This document shows, in pieces, positions 15,119-24,491 of a stretch of DNA of 64,000 bases. The translations under genes and the position numbers were made by a program. The notes beneath the pieces were generated by a model. It ran no database searches, had not been told where the DNA came from, and was given only the letters and a program-made list of their open reading frames with translations. How positions within the stretch are numbered: the stretch's first letter is position 1; every line of letters starts with the position of its first letter. The stretch is from NCBI GenBank assembly GCA_963784415.1, contig CAWARK010000005.1, positions 62,001 to 126,000 of the forward strand. Direction: 5' to 3'. This stretch comes from UBA7672 sp963784415. Lineage in GTDB: Bacteria > Pseudomonadota > Alphaproteobacteria > Caulobacterales > Hyphomonadaceae.

Positions 15119-16243
15119 ATGGCGACACCTTCACCTCCCGACCTGATCGGCCAGTCCGCGACCTGGCTGGAAAGCCTTGAGCGGGTGTCGCTTGCGGCCC
15201 TCGTCGAGCGGCCGATCCTCGTGATCGGGGAGCGCGGCACCGGCAAGGAGCTGATCGCCGAGCGCCTGCACTTCCTGTCGCCGCGCTGGGACAAGCCGTT
15301 TGTGAAGGTGAACTGCGGCGCGCTGTCGGAAGACCTGCTGGACTCTGAACTGTTCGGCCACGAGGCCGGGTCGTTCACCGGCGCAACCAAGCGCCGTCAG
15401 GGCCGCTTCGAGCAGGCCGATGGCGGCACGCTCTTCCTCGACGAGATCGCGACCGCCTCCATGCAGGTGCAGGAGAAGTTGCTGCGCGTGGTTGAGTACG
15501 GCCAGTTCCAGCGTCTCGGCGGCGAGGACACCATAACGACAGACGTGCGCATCGTCGCGGCGACCAATGTCGACCTGCCGGGCCGCGCGGCGGAGGGACG
15601 GTTTCGCCCCGACTTGCTGGATCGATTGGCTTTCGACGTCATAACGCTTGCGCCGCTGCGCGCGCGGCCGGAGGACATCATCCTGCTGGCAGAGCATTTT
15701 GGGCAACGTATTGCGCGCGAACTGGAGGGCGACTTCCCCGGCTGGGCGCGCTCGGCGCTGGAGGCGATGTGCGACTATTCCTGGCCGGGCAATGTGCGTG
15801 AGTTGCGCAACGCGGCCGAGCGCGCAACGTTTCGCGTGATGGCGGCGCAGGCCAATGGCGCACCGCTTGGACCGGTGACGCTGTCGCCGGATATGCTCGA
15901 TCCATTCAACTCGCCATGGCGTCCCGCGAAGGAGCTTTTCACGCCCGTTGAAGCGGCGCGTCCTGCGCCCACGCCAGCTCAGCGAGACAGCGCCCCCCCG
16001 CCCGTTCCCGCAGCACCGGAAGGCCCGGTGGATTTCAATGGCGTGGTGTCCGAGCTGGAGAAGAAACTGATCGAGGCGGCGCTGGAGACCTGTCGCGGGC
16101 ATCAGAAGAAAGCGGCCGAGCATCTCGGGCTGAGCTATCACCAGATGCGCGGTTTGCTGAGAAAATACGGCTATGGACGTGAAGGCGCCACTTCCGGAGC
16201 TGAGGGCGGACCCGATGCGGACACCGCTGCGAACGAGAATTAG
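15119..16243 (+). CDS. pspF: Psp operon sigma-54 activator
   Basis: 374 aa. No receiver domain: it starts directly with the AAA+ core, as PspF does. Walker A is GERGTGKE (37-44), the sigma-54 contact loop is GSFTGA (84-89; GAFTGA is usual, so A-to-S at position 2), and the GGTLFLDEIA Walker B and the WPGNVRELRN motif follow. A Pro-rich linker (about 265-305) leads to a Fis-type HTH (about 315-350, HQKKAAEHLGLSYHQMRG). It is divergent from the psp operon and would drive the promoter at 14970-14985. Confidence 0.93.
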   Translation: MATPSPPDLIGQSATWLESLERVSLAALVERPILVIGERGTGKELIAERLHFLSPRWDKPFVKVNCGALSEDLLDSELFGHEAGSFTGATKRRQGRFEQADGGTLFLDEIATASMQVQEKLLRVVEYGQFQRLGGEDTITTDVRIVAATNVDLPGRAAEGRFRPDLLDRLAFDVITLAPLRARPEDIILLAEHFGQRIARELEGDFPGWARSALEAMCDYSWPGNVRELRNAAERATFRVMAAQANGAPLGPVTLSPDMLDPFNSPWRPAKELFTPVEAARPAPTPAQRDSAPPPVPAAPEGPVDFNGVVSELEKKLIEAALETCRGHQKKAAEHLGLSYHQMRGLLRKYGYGREGATSGAEGGPDADTAANEN

Positions 16244-16311
16244 GCGGGATCGCAATCACTTCTAAACCTGCCTTAACTATCTTGCGGGCCGAGCCACGTA
16301 ACGGTCCGCCC

Positions 16312-17094
16312 ATGAAGCCGCGCACGCCCTTTCTCGACATCGAATTCGACGCCCTGACGATAGACGAGGCATCCGCCGCGATCGCGCATCGCGCCCGCAG
16401 CCTCGGGCCGTTCGCCTATGTCGCAACACCGAATGTCGATCATGTGGTGAGGCTCGAAAAGCAGCCGGCTCTCGGCGCGCTCTACGACAATGCGTGGATG
16501 AACCTGTGCGACAGCCGCATCCTCCAAGCTTTTGCTGACGCGTCCTATATCGACCTGCCCGCAACGCCCGGCGCGGATGTGGTGGAAGACCTGTTCCGCA
16601 AGTACATCGCGCCAACCGACACGGTGCTGGTGATTGGCGGCACGGACACCATGAGCGCCGCGTTGCGGGAGCGGTTTGGGCTGAAAGACCTGCGCTGGTT
16701 CGATGCGCCGCCGGACCTGCGCGATGACGCCGCTGCGCGCACCGCGTGTGTCCGCTTCATCCGCGAGAATCGCGCTGCCTATGTGTTTCTCGCCGTTGGC
16801 TCACCGCAGCAGGAGCAGATCGCCTATGAGGCGCGTCAGGCGGGCGACTGTTCGGGGATTGCGATCTGCTGCGGCGCTTCGCTGGAGTTCCTGACAGGCA
16901 CTACCATGCGCGCACCGCTATGGATGCGCACGCACCGCCTTGAGTGGCTGTTCCGCCTGGGCGTCGAGCCGAAACGGATGTGGAAACGCTATCTGCTCGA
17001 CGCGCCGCGCATCTTCGGCATCTGGCATCGCTGGCAGACGGGCGACTACAGCGCTTCCGCAACGCCGGACAGCGTGGCAGTGTCTCCTCGCTGA
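16312..17094 (+). CDS. WecG/TagA/CpsF-family glycosyltransferase (GT26)
   Basis: 260 aa from MKPRTPFLDIEFD; a start ten codons upstream adds only a non-conserved leader. Family hallmarks: ATPNVDHVVRL near the N-terminus, a D-S-R after the acceptor-site strand (NLCDSRILQAF), FLAVGSPQQEQIA, the GASLEFLTG box and the Arg-rich end LEWLFRLGVEPKRMWKRYL that sits at the membrane. These enzymes move N-acetylmannosaminuronic acid or a related sugar to a lipid-linked acceptor in exopolysaccharide or teichoic-type polymer synthesis. The donor cannot be deduced. No other polysaccharide gene is adjacent; it lies 68 bases after pspF. Confidence 0.88.
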   Translation: MKPRTPFLDIEFDALTIDEASAAIAHRARSLGPFAYVATPNVDHVVRLEKQPALGALYDNAWMNLCDSRILQAFADASYIDLPATPGADVVEDLFRKYIAPTDTVLVIGGTDTMSAALRERFGLKDLRWFDAPPDLRDDAAARTACVRFIRENRAAYVFLAVGSPQQEQIAYEARQAGDCSGIAICCGASLEFLTGTTMRAPLWMRTHRLEWLFRLGVEPKRMWKRYLLDAPRIFGIWHRWQTGDYSASATPDSVAVSPR

Positions 17095-17100
17095 GGGGAC

Positions 17101-18153
17101 ATGATGGCCGGAGACAAGCGGCTTTATCTTTACTGGGATCCAGCAATCGACGGCGACTTTCGCCGCCGGCTTGAACGCGCGCTGGGCGGACTGAAGGTCA
17201 ACGCCAGCGACGGCGATACGGTCGATCCCGATCCGGAGAGCCCCGGTGTTGCGATGGCGCTCGCCTCTCACGCGGGCGGGTGGGCGGCGCCGAACGCCGA
17301 TATCGTGGTGCAGGCAGGGCCGGGAAATTTTCCGGCCACAACCGGCGCGCTGCGGCTGGAGGCAAGCGACATCGATGGCGAAACGCAGCGCTGGTCGCGG
17401 CTGGTGGAGCGGCTGCGCGAGAAGCTGAACATGGCGAGCCTTGCGCTTCCCCCGGAAGATCTCGCGGACAAGCTCAATGCAGCAACGATGCGCGCCGACG
17501 CGGCTGAGCATGATCTCAGGACTGCACAGCTGAGCGAGGCCAACGCGGTTCGTGAACGCGACAGACTGCAACTGGAGCTGCGCGATGTACGTGCGGCGGA
17601 GGAACGCCACGCGCTCGAGATTGAGCGGCTGACGCTGCTGAACCAGTCGGGCGCGTTTGCGCTGGGGCAGTTGCCGGAAAATCTGCGGCCTGTTGTGGCC
17701 GACGCGCGCGAGCATGCGCGGCGCGCTGAATTCGCAGCTGCGCATTCAGCCGATGTGGCGGGAGCGGATGCGATCGCCTGGGCTGGCGGGGCGAGCTATG
17801 CAGGCGAGACGCGCAATGGGCGACCGCATGGCGCGGGCATCATGCGCATGGGGAGCGCCTCCTATCGCGGCGAGTTCGAGAACGGCAAACGATCGGGCCA
17901 TGGCATCGGCGTTTCCGATGACGGCCTCGTCTGGTCTGGCGAATGGCGCGACGACGAAGCATGCGGGTCCGGCGTGCTGGAGGCGCCGGACGGTCGCCGA
18001 TTTGAAGGCGCGGTGAAGCCAGACGCAAAGGGCGAGCCGCGGGCCGTCGACGGACAGGGCTGGACGTGGAACGTGCAACGCCCAGACGCGCGCAATGGCA
18101 AGCAGACCGTTACGCATCATCCAGCCCCGCTGACCCTGCCCTCGCCGCAGTGA
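17101..18153 (+). CDS. MORN-repeat protein with central coiled coil
   Basis: 350 aa, six bases after the glycosyltransferase. The N-terminal ~110 residues form an unrecognised domain (LYLYWDPAIDGDFRRRLERAL) that could resemble a TIR or receiver fold, but I cannot support that. A coiled coil follows (about 120-190, ERDRLQLELRDVRAAEERHA), then three or four MORN repeats (about 222-300) with the Y-x-G-E-x-x-N/D-G-x-x-x-G-x-G pattern (YAGETRNGRPHGAGIM, YRGEFENGKRSGHGIG). MORN repeats bind lipid or protein and often scaffold at membranes. The tandem arrangement with the glycosyltransferase suggests an envelope job. Confidence 0.75.
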   Translation: MMAGDKRLYLYWDPAIDGDFRRRLERALGGLKVNASDGDTVDPDPESPGVAMALASHAGGWAAPNADIVVQAGPGNFPATTGALRLEASDIDGETQRWSRLVERLREKLNMASLALPPEDLADKLNAATMRADAAEHDLRTAQLSEANAVRERDRLQLELRDVRAAEERHALEIERLTLLNQSGAFALGQLPENLRPVVADAREHARRAEFAAAHSADVAGADAIAWAGGASYAGETRNGRPHGAGIMRMGSASYRGEFENGKRSGHGIGVSDDGLVWSGEWRDDEACGSGVLEAPDGRRFEGAVKPDAKGEPRAVDGQGWTWNVQRPDARNGKQTVTHHPAPLTLPSPQ

Positions 18154-18224
18154 ATTAGACTCAGCGCGCCCCTGTCATCACAGCGCCGGAGATGGCAGGT
18201 ACGCTGCCTGACCGGAGAGACACG

Positions 18225-18875
18225 ATGACCTTGCGCCTCTACATGCACCCGCTCGCATCCTACTGCTGGAAGGCGCTGATCGCGCTTTATGAAGCGGACG
18301 TGCCGTTCGAGCAGGAGATCGTCGACCTGCAGGATCCCGATGCCCGCGAACGCTTCGTGCGCATGACGCCGTTGGGCAAGTTTCCGGTGATCGTGGACGA
18401 GGCGGCCGGAAAGGCCTTCCCGGAATCCAGCATCATCATCGAGTACCTGGCGGCAAAGTACCCCTCGGCTGCCCGGCTGATGCCGGCCGATCCGGACCTC
18501 GCGCTGCGCGTGCGCCTGTCGGACCGGTTCTACGATCTCTACATTCACGAAAAGATGCAGAAGATTGTTGGCGACCGCATTCGCCCCGAAGGCCAGAAGG
18601 ATCCCGGCGGCGTTGAACGCGCGCATGCGGAGCTGCAGATCGCGCTGGCGCTGGTCGATCGCGACATGGCGTCGGGCGGATGGGCGACCGGCCTTACCTT
18701 CACCATGGCCGACTGCGCGGCCGCGCCTGCGCTCTACTACGCCAATCAGGTTGCCCCCTTCGGCGACAGTCATCCCGGCGCTGCGCGCTATCTCGACCGG
18801 CTGATCGAGCGGCCATCTTTCGCGCGGGTGCTGGCGGAAGCGCAGCCCTATTTCGATATGTTCCCGCGTGACTAG
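18225..18875 (+). CDS. Glutathione S-transferase family protein
   Basis: 216 aa from MTLRLYMHP, which has a GGAGAG ribosome site; eleven extra upstream codons are non-conserved. The thioredoxin-like N-terminal domain shows YMHPLASYCWKALIALYE, the cis-proline region (GKFPVIVDE) and the glutathione gamma-glutamyl site FPESSIIIEYL. The all-helical C-terminal domain follows, with FTMADCAAAPALYYA. The Ser/Cys in the first loop (S-Y-C-W) could serve as the catalytic residue, as in beta, zeta or omega-like bacterial enzymes. The substrate is unknown. Its stop overlaps the convergent membrane-protein gene by four bases. Confidence 0.88.
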   Translation: MTLRLYMHPLASYCWKALIALYEADVPFEQEIVDLQDPDARERFVRMTPLGKFPVIVDEAAGKAFPESSIIIEYLAAKYPSAARLMPADPDLALRVRLSDRFYDLYIHEKMQKIVGDRIRPEGQKDPGGVERAHAELQIALALVDRDMASGGWATGLTFTMADCAAAPALYYANQVAPFGDSHPGAARYLDRLIERPSFARVLAEAQPYFDMFPRD

Positions 18876-20206
18876 TCGCGGAAGATGCTCGCGAGGCGTG
18901 GCGGCTTCGGCTGCTCGAGGCCTTTCGCGGAGCGGCTGCGTGGGCCGCCGCCCTGTCCTGCCACGCGCATCAGCGTAAGGAAGACGATACCGAGATCGAC
19001 GGCGAGGCTGGCGAACAGCGCAAGGAACGCCTTGTCGTCGAACACGAACTTGTCGTCGCCGTGCACGTCGATGCCGACAGCGCCCGCGATCCAGCCGATC
19101 AGGCCGAAGAAGGCAGCGCGTGTCGCCTTGGCGCCTTCGAGAAATTCGAACGGCGGCACGGCGACGTCCTGCACCGCCCGCGCTTTCTGCGCAGCAGCGA
19201 GAAGCTTCTCGCTCAAGACCACATCCCAGCAATAGCCGGGATCGGCGGCGCGCGCCGCATCTGGCGAGCCGGGACGAGCGGGATCAGGACCGACTTCCGC
19301 CGCGAGTTGCGTGAGACGCACGGCGAAGGTCTCAGCATGAAGCGCGCGTAGATCGTTGGCTTTGGCGGCGAACGTCCGTGCATCCTCGTGCACGCCCGTA
19401 AACAGGGCGCGGCGTTCGGCGGACGGCAGCTGCGGCGCGCGCGCGAGCTTGCCCAACAATGCCTGTTCGTCCGCCGTCTGAGTTTTCGCCGTCGCTGGAA
19501 CGACGCCGCGCGACAGGGCGTCGGCCTGCAGGCGCAGGGTCGCGCCGGGGCCGGCGATCGGATCGATCCAGTTCTGACGCAGCTCGGCGCTGAGGCTTCG
19601 CGCGCGATCCGCGAATGCAAAGCGGCTGCGCATCAGCGGACCTTCGCCCGGCGTCGAGCCCGGCCGGTTGGCGCAGGTGCGTCCCTCGGCTGCTTCCTGC
19701 TGGGCGCGTGCGGAGGCTGTGTCGGCAGCTTCCCGTGTTGCGATCTCTGCCGCGCCGACTGCGCCCGCCACGCGCTCGACTGCGCCGGCCATCTCTCCGG
19801 TCGAGGCGACGAACTGCTTGCGGGTGAATTCCTGTCCGGCCAGCTCCTTCCAGAAGAAGCCGTAGCCGAACCCCACCGTCCATACGGCGAAGAGAAGGTA
19901 GAAGAAGAACGCCGCGATGCGGATCCACCAGACCCGGTGTGGCTCGAGCATGTTGTGGAGCGCCACCACCATCGCCGAGACAACAAAAAGCGTCGTCGCG
20001 ATGGTCAGCCCAAGCTCAGGCCCCGACAGCTCGCCCGTTTCCGTGCCGGCGGCGCGCAGATCGGCAAAGCCCAGCCCGGTCGCCAGGACCGACAGCAGGA
20101 AGAACCCCCACAGCGCAAACCCCGACAGGCCACGCAGCGAGAACGGCGCTGTCAGCCAGCGCCACCTCCCCCCGCCCGTTCGACGCCCCACCGCCTCTAC
20201 GCTCAC
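18872..20206 (-). CDS. Multi-pass membrane protein of unknown function
   Basis: 444 aa. Three N-terminal membrane helices (about 27-47, 64-84, 96-119) are followed by a large soluble helical region (about 125-350) with two cysteines (CANRPG and GYCWDV) and then one or two C-terminal hydrophobic segments (about 362-385, 402-425), ending in a basic tail. I do not recognise the family. The layout, with a big helical domain bounded by membrane segments, resembles sensor- or phage-receptor-like envelope proteins, but no motif backs that. Its start is 232 bases upstream of, and divergent from, ybgC. Confidence 0.6.
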   Translation of the reverse strand: MSVEAVGRRTGGGRWRWLTAPFSLRGLSGFALWGFFLLSVLATGLGFADLRAAGTETGELSGPELGLTIATTLFVVSAMVVALHNMLEPHRVWWIRIAAFFFYLLFAVWTVGFGYGFFWKELAGQEFTRKQFVASTGEMAGAVERVAGAVGAAEIATREAADTASARAQQEAAEGRTCANRPGSTPGEGPLMRSRFAFADRARSLSAELRQNWIDPIAGPGATLRLQADALSRGVVPATAKTQTADEQALLGKLARAPQLPSAERRALFTGVHEDARTFAAKANDLRALHAETFAVRLTQLAAEVGPDPARPGSPDAARAADPGYCWDVVLSEKLLAAAQKARAVQDVAVPPFEFLEGAKATRAAFFGLIGWIAGAVGIDVHGDDKFVFDDKAFLALFASLAVDLGIVFLTLMRVAGQGGGPRSRSAKGLEQPKPPRLASIFRD

Positions 20207-20438
20207 CCGCAGCCCCCGCCTTCAGGCCCAGCCTAGCCCCGGGATCGCCGCCACGCCGAGTCGAATCTGCCTGATCCTTTGCCCTATTGAATGGCGAGGG
20301 CGCCCATCGGCGCGCCTTTCACGATTCCGTTGGCCTGCGTGGGCGCGAAGCCTCACCCGGGCGGGAAACGACCCGTTCGGTCCCAAATCAAACCCATCAT
20401 GGGTGGAGCCCGTCACACACCTGATCTATCCGGGGGGC

Positions 20439-20885
20439 ATGAGCGACATGCCTTCGATCGGCCGAATCGTGGACCGCGAGCACCTGTTGCCGGTGCGCGT
20501 CTACTACGAGGACACGGACTTCACCGGCGTGGTTTACCACGCTGGCTACCTGCGGTTTTTCGAGCGCGGACGCTCGGAAATGCTGCGGGTTATGGGCGTG
20601 CCGCCGGGTCAGGAAGACCACGGTATTTTCGCGGTTACGCGCATTACCATCGATTATCGCGCGCCTGCCCGCATCCATGACGCCCTGCTGGTGCGCACGG
20701 CTTTTGCCGGCCTGAAGGGCCCGCGCCTGTTCTTCCGGCAGCGGGTTGAGCGGGACGGGAAGGTGCTGACGGAGGCGGAGGTGGTGGCGGTGGCGATTCA
20801 CCCGGACGGGCGGGCCCGTAAACCTTCAGCAATGGAATCAGCCCATTGGGCTGCTTATGCAACACCCCCGCTGAATAGCCCCTGA
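20439..20885 (+). CDS. ybgC: Tol-Pal-associated acyl-CoA thioesterase
   Basis: 148 aa from the ATG at 20439, which has a G-rich ribosome site. It is a hot-dog-fold thioesterase with the 4-hydroxybenzoyl-CoA thioesterase signature VRVYYEDTDFTGVVYHAGYL, in which the Asp (D of E-D-T-D-F-T-G) is catalytic. The rest of the single domain (FFERGRSEML, ITIDYRAPARIHD) is complete. YbgC heads the tol-pal cluster in most proteobacteria and hydrolyses short acyl-CoA/ACP thioesters linked to phospholipid synthesis. tolQ starts 130 bases downstream. The frame stays open upstream through non-coding sequence, so the Met was chosen by homology. Confidence 0.93.
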   Translation: MSDMPSIGRIVDREHLLPVRVYYEDTDFTGVVYHAGYLRFFERGRSEMLRVMGVPPGQEDHGIFAVTRITIDYRAPARIHDALLVRTAFAGLKGPRLFFRQRVERDGKVLTEAEVVAVAIHPDGRARKPSAMESAHWAAYATPPLNSP

Positions 20886-21015
20886 TGCCCCGGGGAATCG
20901 CCCGTATTGACCTTCATCTCGCCTAATTTCGTAACCAGAAACCGTGCAAGAAGCTTGTGTTAAGGGGCATTTTCGCAAGCGTTTTCGCGCCCCGACCATT
21001 TCTATGAGGCCCTGA

Positions 21016-21729
21016 ATGCCCGAAGCCCTTCCGAACGCGCTGGCGACGCAGGACTTTTCCCTGATCGCGCTGTTCCTGCGCGCAGACCCGTTCGTCCAGG
21101 TCGTGATGGGCATTCTGGCCCTGTCATCCATCTGGTCGTGGGCGGTCGCCATCGACAAATGGTTCGCCGTTTCCGGCGCCCGCGCCCGCGCCAAAAGGTT
21201 CGAGCAGGCCTTCTGGGCAGGCCAGCCGCTGGACGACATCAACGAGCGCGTGACCGACAAGCCCGCCGAGGCCATGGCCCGCGTTTTCACCGCCGGCGCG
21301 CGCGAGTGGCGTGAGAGCCGCCGTGGCGCCGCCGGAGACGACACCAACAAGGCCATCGTCGAGCGCGCCTCCCAGCAGATGGACGTGACCGTGAGCCGGG
21401 AGACAGCCCGGATGGAATCGGGGCTTTCGACCCTCGCCATCATCGCTTCGTCCTCGCCCTTCATCGGCCTGCTCGGCACGGTGATCGGGATCATGAACTC
21501 GTTCCGCAACATCGCCTCGCAAGGCGAGACCAACCTGACCGTCGTCGCCCCCGGCATCGCCGAGGCGCTGTTCGCGACGGGCCTTGGCCTGTTCACCGCC
21601 ATTCCGGCGCTGATTTTCTACAACAAGTTTTCCTCCGACGTCGGCGCCTTCTCCGAGCGCATGGGCAACTTCGCGCAGGAAGTTTCCATTCGCCTGTCGC
21701 GCCGCCTCAACGATCGCCGGGAGGTCTGA
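21016..21729 (+). CDS. tolQ: Tol-Pal system proton channel subunit TolQ
   Basis: 237 aa, an MotA/TolQ/ExbB-type protein with three membrane helices: about 30-50 (VVMGILALSSIWSWAVAIDKW), about 140-165 (ASSSPFIGLLGTVIGIMNSF) and about 180-203 (IAEALFATGLGLFTAIPALIF). The conserved Thr/Pro-rich pore helices are present. With TolR it uses the proton gradient to energise TolA during outer-membrane constriction at division. It is first in a tight run: tolR begins three bases after the stop. Confidence 0.96.
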   Translation: MPEALPNALATQDFSLIALFLRADPFVQVVMGILALSSIWSWAVAIDKWFAVSGARARAKRFEQAFWAGQPLDDINERVTDKPAEAMARVFTAGAREWRESRRGAAGDDTNKAIVERASQQMDVTVSRETARMESGLSTLAIIASSSPFIGLLGTVIGIMNSFRNIASQGETNLTVVAPGIAEALFATGLGLFTAIPALIFYNKFSSDVGAFSERMGNFAQEVSIRLSRRLNDRREV

Positions 21730-21732
21730 TCC

Positions 21733-22188
21733 ATGGCCATGCTGATCCGATCGGGTGGACGTGGACGACGGCGCAGGCCGATGGCTGACATCAACGTCAC
21801 GCCGATGGTCGACGTCATGCTCGTGCTGCTGGTCGTGTTCATGGTGACCGCGCCGATGCTGGCGACAGGCGTCACCGTCACGCTGCCGAAAACGCGCGCG
21901 GCGCAGATGGACAGTGAAAAGGAACGCCCCCTCGTCGTCACCATCGACAAGGCAGGCAAGGTCTATGTCGGGCTGGAGGATACGCCTGTGGCGCTGAAGG
22001 ACCTCGCGCCGATGCTGAAGGCGCTGTCCGAAAACAATCTTGAAAAGCGCGTCTATGTGCGAGGCGATGAAGCGGTTTCCTACGGAACTGTGATGACCGT
22101 TCTTTCGCTGCTGCAATCGTCCGGCTTCACCAATGCCGGTCTGCCGGTCGATCCAAATTCGGCCAAGCGCATTCTCCAGGAGAAGTGA
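21733..22188 (+). CDS. tolR: Tol-Pal system protein TolR
   Basis: 151 aa, ExbD/TolR family. A single membrane helix (about 24-44) carries the proton-path aspartate in MVDVMLVLLVVFMVTAPM, preceded by MADINVTP. The periplasmic domain follows (VTIDKAGKVYVGLEDTPV ... VYVRGDEAVSYGTVM), the strand-helix unit expected for TolR dimers. It is the second gene of tolQRAB; tolA begins nine bases after. Confidence 0.96.
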   Translation: MAMLIRSGGRGRRRRPMADINVTPMVDVMLVLLVVFMVTAPMLATGVTVTLPKTRAAQMDSEKERPLVVTIDKAGKVYVGLEDTPVALKDLAPMLKALSENNLEKRVYVRGDEAVSYGTVMTVLSLLQSSGFTNAGLPVDPNSAKRILQEK

Positions 22189-22197
22189 TCGCGGTTG

Positions 22198-23037
22198 ATG
22201 CGAAGACTGCCTCCCTCATCGGCCGGTACGCTGCCCTCGGCTTTCCTGTCCTTCCTGGTCCATGCGACCGTGGTCGTCGGCGGGCTAATGGTCATGCCGC
22301 TTGAGCAGCCGAAGGATTCGATCGCGCAGATGCTGATCGTGCCGGTCGAGCTGGTGACGGTAGCCGAGATGACCAACCTCACCGCTGTCTCGGCGATGGA
22401 CGAAGACAAGCCGCTTGAGGAAGAGGTGAAAGCCTCAGAGTCCAACCCCGCCGCTGGCGCGCCGCCGCCGGATGAGGACAGCGTCTCGTTCGCGCCGCCC
22501 AAGGAATTGCCCAAGGAAGAGGTGAAGAAGCCGCCGCCGAAGGCATCGCCCGCGCCGCCGGCCAAATCGTTCAACAGCGAACTCGACGACATTCTCTCGA
22601 GCGTCGACAAGACGAAACCGAAACAGCAGACCAATTCGGCGGGCGTTGCGCCCGCCGCCTCGTCGAAAGAAGCCCCGCGCCTCAGCGCCGGCGACAAGCG
22701 GCGGATGACCGCCTCGATCGAGGACATCATCAAGTCGCAGTTGATCACCAAAGGCTGCTTTGCCGACCATAGTGATATGGCCGACGCCAAGCGCCTGCGC
22801 GTGACGTTGCGTGTCTGGTTTGGCCGTAACGGCAAGTTCTCGCAGGCCTACCAGCTGGTCGCCCCGGCGCGCGAACCGTTCAACGATCCGCCGCTCATGG
22901 CGTTCCTCGCGCACGCACGCCGGGCGCTCGACATGTGCAACAACCTCGGCTGGCAAGTGCCGGATGACTATTTCCGTCTGCCCCAGCCGCAATACATCGA
23001 CCTTACCTTCGTGCCGAAGATCGGAGCCGATCAATGA
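22198..23037 (+). CDS. tolA: TolA-like energy transducer
   Basis: 279 aa from the ATG at 22198 (a TTG codon immediately upstream is an alternative). It has an N-terminal membrane anchor (about 14-36, AFLSFLVHATVVVGGLMVM), a Pro/Glu/Lys-rich periplasmic spacer (about 75-170, with runs such as PPPKASPAPPAK) and a C-terminal globular domain (about 185-279, RLRVTLRVWFGRNGKFSQAY). This is the TolA/TonB layout, with a spacer much shorter than the E. coli helical TolA-II. Position between tolR and tolB, with a four-base overlap (ATGA) with tolB, supports TolA over TonB. Confidence 0.88.
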   Translation: MRRLPPSSAGTLPSAFLSFLVHATVVVGGLMVMPLEQPKDSIAQMLIVPVELVTVAEMTNLTAVSAMDEDKPLEEEVKASESNPAAGAPPPDEDSVSFAPPKELPKEEVKKPPPKASPAPPAKSFNSELDDILSSVDKTKPKQQTNSAGVAPAASSKEAPRLSAGDKRRMTASIEDIIKSQLITKGCFADHSDMADAKRLRVTLRVWFGRNGKFSQAYQLVAPAREPFNDPPLMAFLAHARRALDMCNNLGWQVPDDYFRLPQPQYIDLTFVPKIGADQ

Positions 23038-24491
23038 CCAAGACGCAGAACGCCGGGGTATTCGGGATACGCTTTGCCGGACGTATAAGCTCCGGCATCG
23101 CCGCAGCCCTGATTGGCGTTGCAACGCTGATCGGCGCGACGACGCTCGCGCCCCCCGCCCACGCCCAGCTGCGCGCGCAGATCGTCGGCGAGCAGTACAT
23201 CCCGCTCCGCATCGCGATTCCTGATTTCGACGCGGCCGGTCCCGGCGCCGCCGATATCGCCAAACAGCTTGCCGATGTGGTGCGCGCCGACCTTGGATCG
23301 TCCGCGCCGTTCCGCGTGCTCGACAAATCGTCTTTCATCGAGCGCGACCTCGACATCACCAAGGCCCCGCTGTTCGGCAACTGGACTGTCTCGGGCCTCG
23401 AAGCGCAGGCGCTGGTTGTCGGCAATGTCGTGGTCGACGCCGGCACCAACCAGATGACCGTGCAGTTCCGCCTCTGGGACGTGTACGGCCAGACGCAACA
23501 GTTCGCGATGGCCTATGCCGTGCCGACGCCGCTCAACTGGCGCCGCCTCGCCCACAAGGTTGCCGATGACATCTTCCTGCAGCTGACCGGCGATCCGGGC
23601 TATTTCGACAGCCGCGTGGTGTTTGTCTCGAAGACGCCGGGCGATGAACCTTTCCGTGGCCGCCTTGCGATCATGGACCAGGACGGCGCCAACGCAGAAT
23701 TCCTGCTCTCGGGTTTCACGGCGGTCATCAACCCGCGCTTCTCGCCGACCGAACAAGTCATCCTGTACGGCGCGTATATTCAGGATCCGCGCTATCCGAG
23801 TGCAACGCTGCTGCGCACCTATCTCTATGACATCGCGACCGGTCGTCAGGAGATTCTGGCCGAGGGCAAGGGTCAGCTCGACTTCTCGGCGCGCTTCTCG
23901 CCCGATGGCCGCTCGATCGTTTTCAGCCGCGCGCAAGGCGGCAACACCGACATCTACATGATCGATCTGGCGACGCGGAAGCAGACGCGGATGACCAATG
24001 ACTCGGCGATCGAAACCTCACCGTCCTTCTCCCCCGACGGCAAGATGATCGTCTACCAGTCCGACCGTGGCTCTTCGAAACAGCTCTACATCATGAACGC
24101 CGACCGCTCGCCGATGGTGTGTCCGCGCGGTGGCGGCACGAAATCAGACTCTTGCCGCATCACGTTCGACGGCGGCGGTTACAGCTTCTCCGACCCCGTC
24201 TGGTCGCCGCGCGGCGACTGGATCGCCTTCTCGCGTCAGGGCGGCGGTCAGTTCGTGATCGGCGTTCTGCAGAAGGACGGCTCGGGCCTGCGCATCCTCA
24301 CCGACGGCTATCAGGACGAAAGTCCGACCTGGTCGCCCAACGGACGCGTGATCGCGTTCGAGCGGACCGCCTCGCGCGGCGCCGGGCCGAAGATCTACTC
24401 GATCGACCTCACCGGCCGTAATGAGAGGCGCCTGCCGACGCCACGCGACGCGACCAACCCGACCTGGGGTCCAGTCCTCAAGATGGAGTAG
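23034..24491 (+). CDS. tolB: Tol-Pal system periplasmic beta-propeller protein TolB
   Basis: 485 aa. A long signal region (about residues 1-44, ending PPAHAQ) is followed by the N-terminal TolB domain (IPDFDAAGPGAADIAKQLADV, with DVYGQTQQFA) and a six-bladed propeller of repeated S-P-D-G units (FSPDGRSIVFSRAQGG, FSPDGKMIVYQSDRG, WSPRGDWIAFSR, WSPNGRVIAFER). TolB binds Pal and relays the TolA pull. The extra 20-odd residues before the hydrophobic core make the signal peptide long; a later Met is not available. It overlaps tolA. Confidence 0.96.
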   Translation: MTKTQNAGVFGIRFAGRISSGIAAALIGVATLIGATTLAPPAHAQLRAQIVGEQYIPLRIAIPDFDAAGPGAADIAKQLADVVRADLGSSAPFRVLDKSSFIERDLDITKAPLFGNWTVSGLEAQALVVGNVVVDAGTNQMTVQFRLWDVYGQTQQFAMAYAVPTPLNWRRLAHKVADDIFLQLTGDPGYFDSRVVFVSKTPGDEPFRGRLAIMDQDGANAEFLLSGFTAVINPRFSPTEQVILYGAYIQDPRYPSATLLRTYLYDIATGRQEILAEGKGQLDFSARFSPDGRSIVFSRAQGGNTDIYMIDLATRKQTRMTNDSAIETSPSFSPDGKMIVYQSDRGSSKQLYIMNADRSPMVCPRGGGTKSDSCRITFDGGGYSFSDPVWSPRGDWIAFSRQGGGQFVIGVLQKDGSGLRILTDGYQDESPTWSPNGRVIAFERTASRGAGPKIYSIDLTGRNERRLPTPRDATNPTWGPVLKME

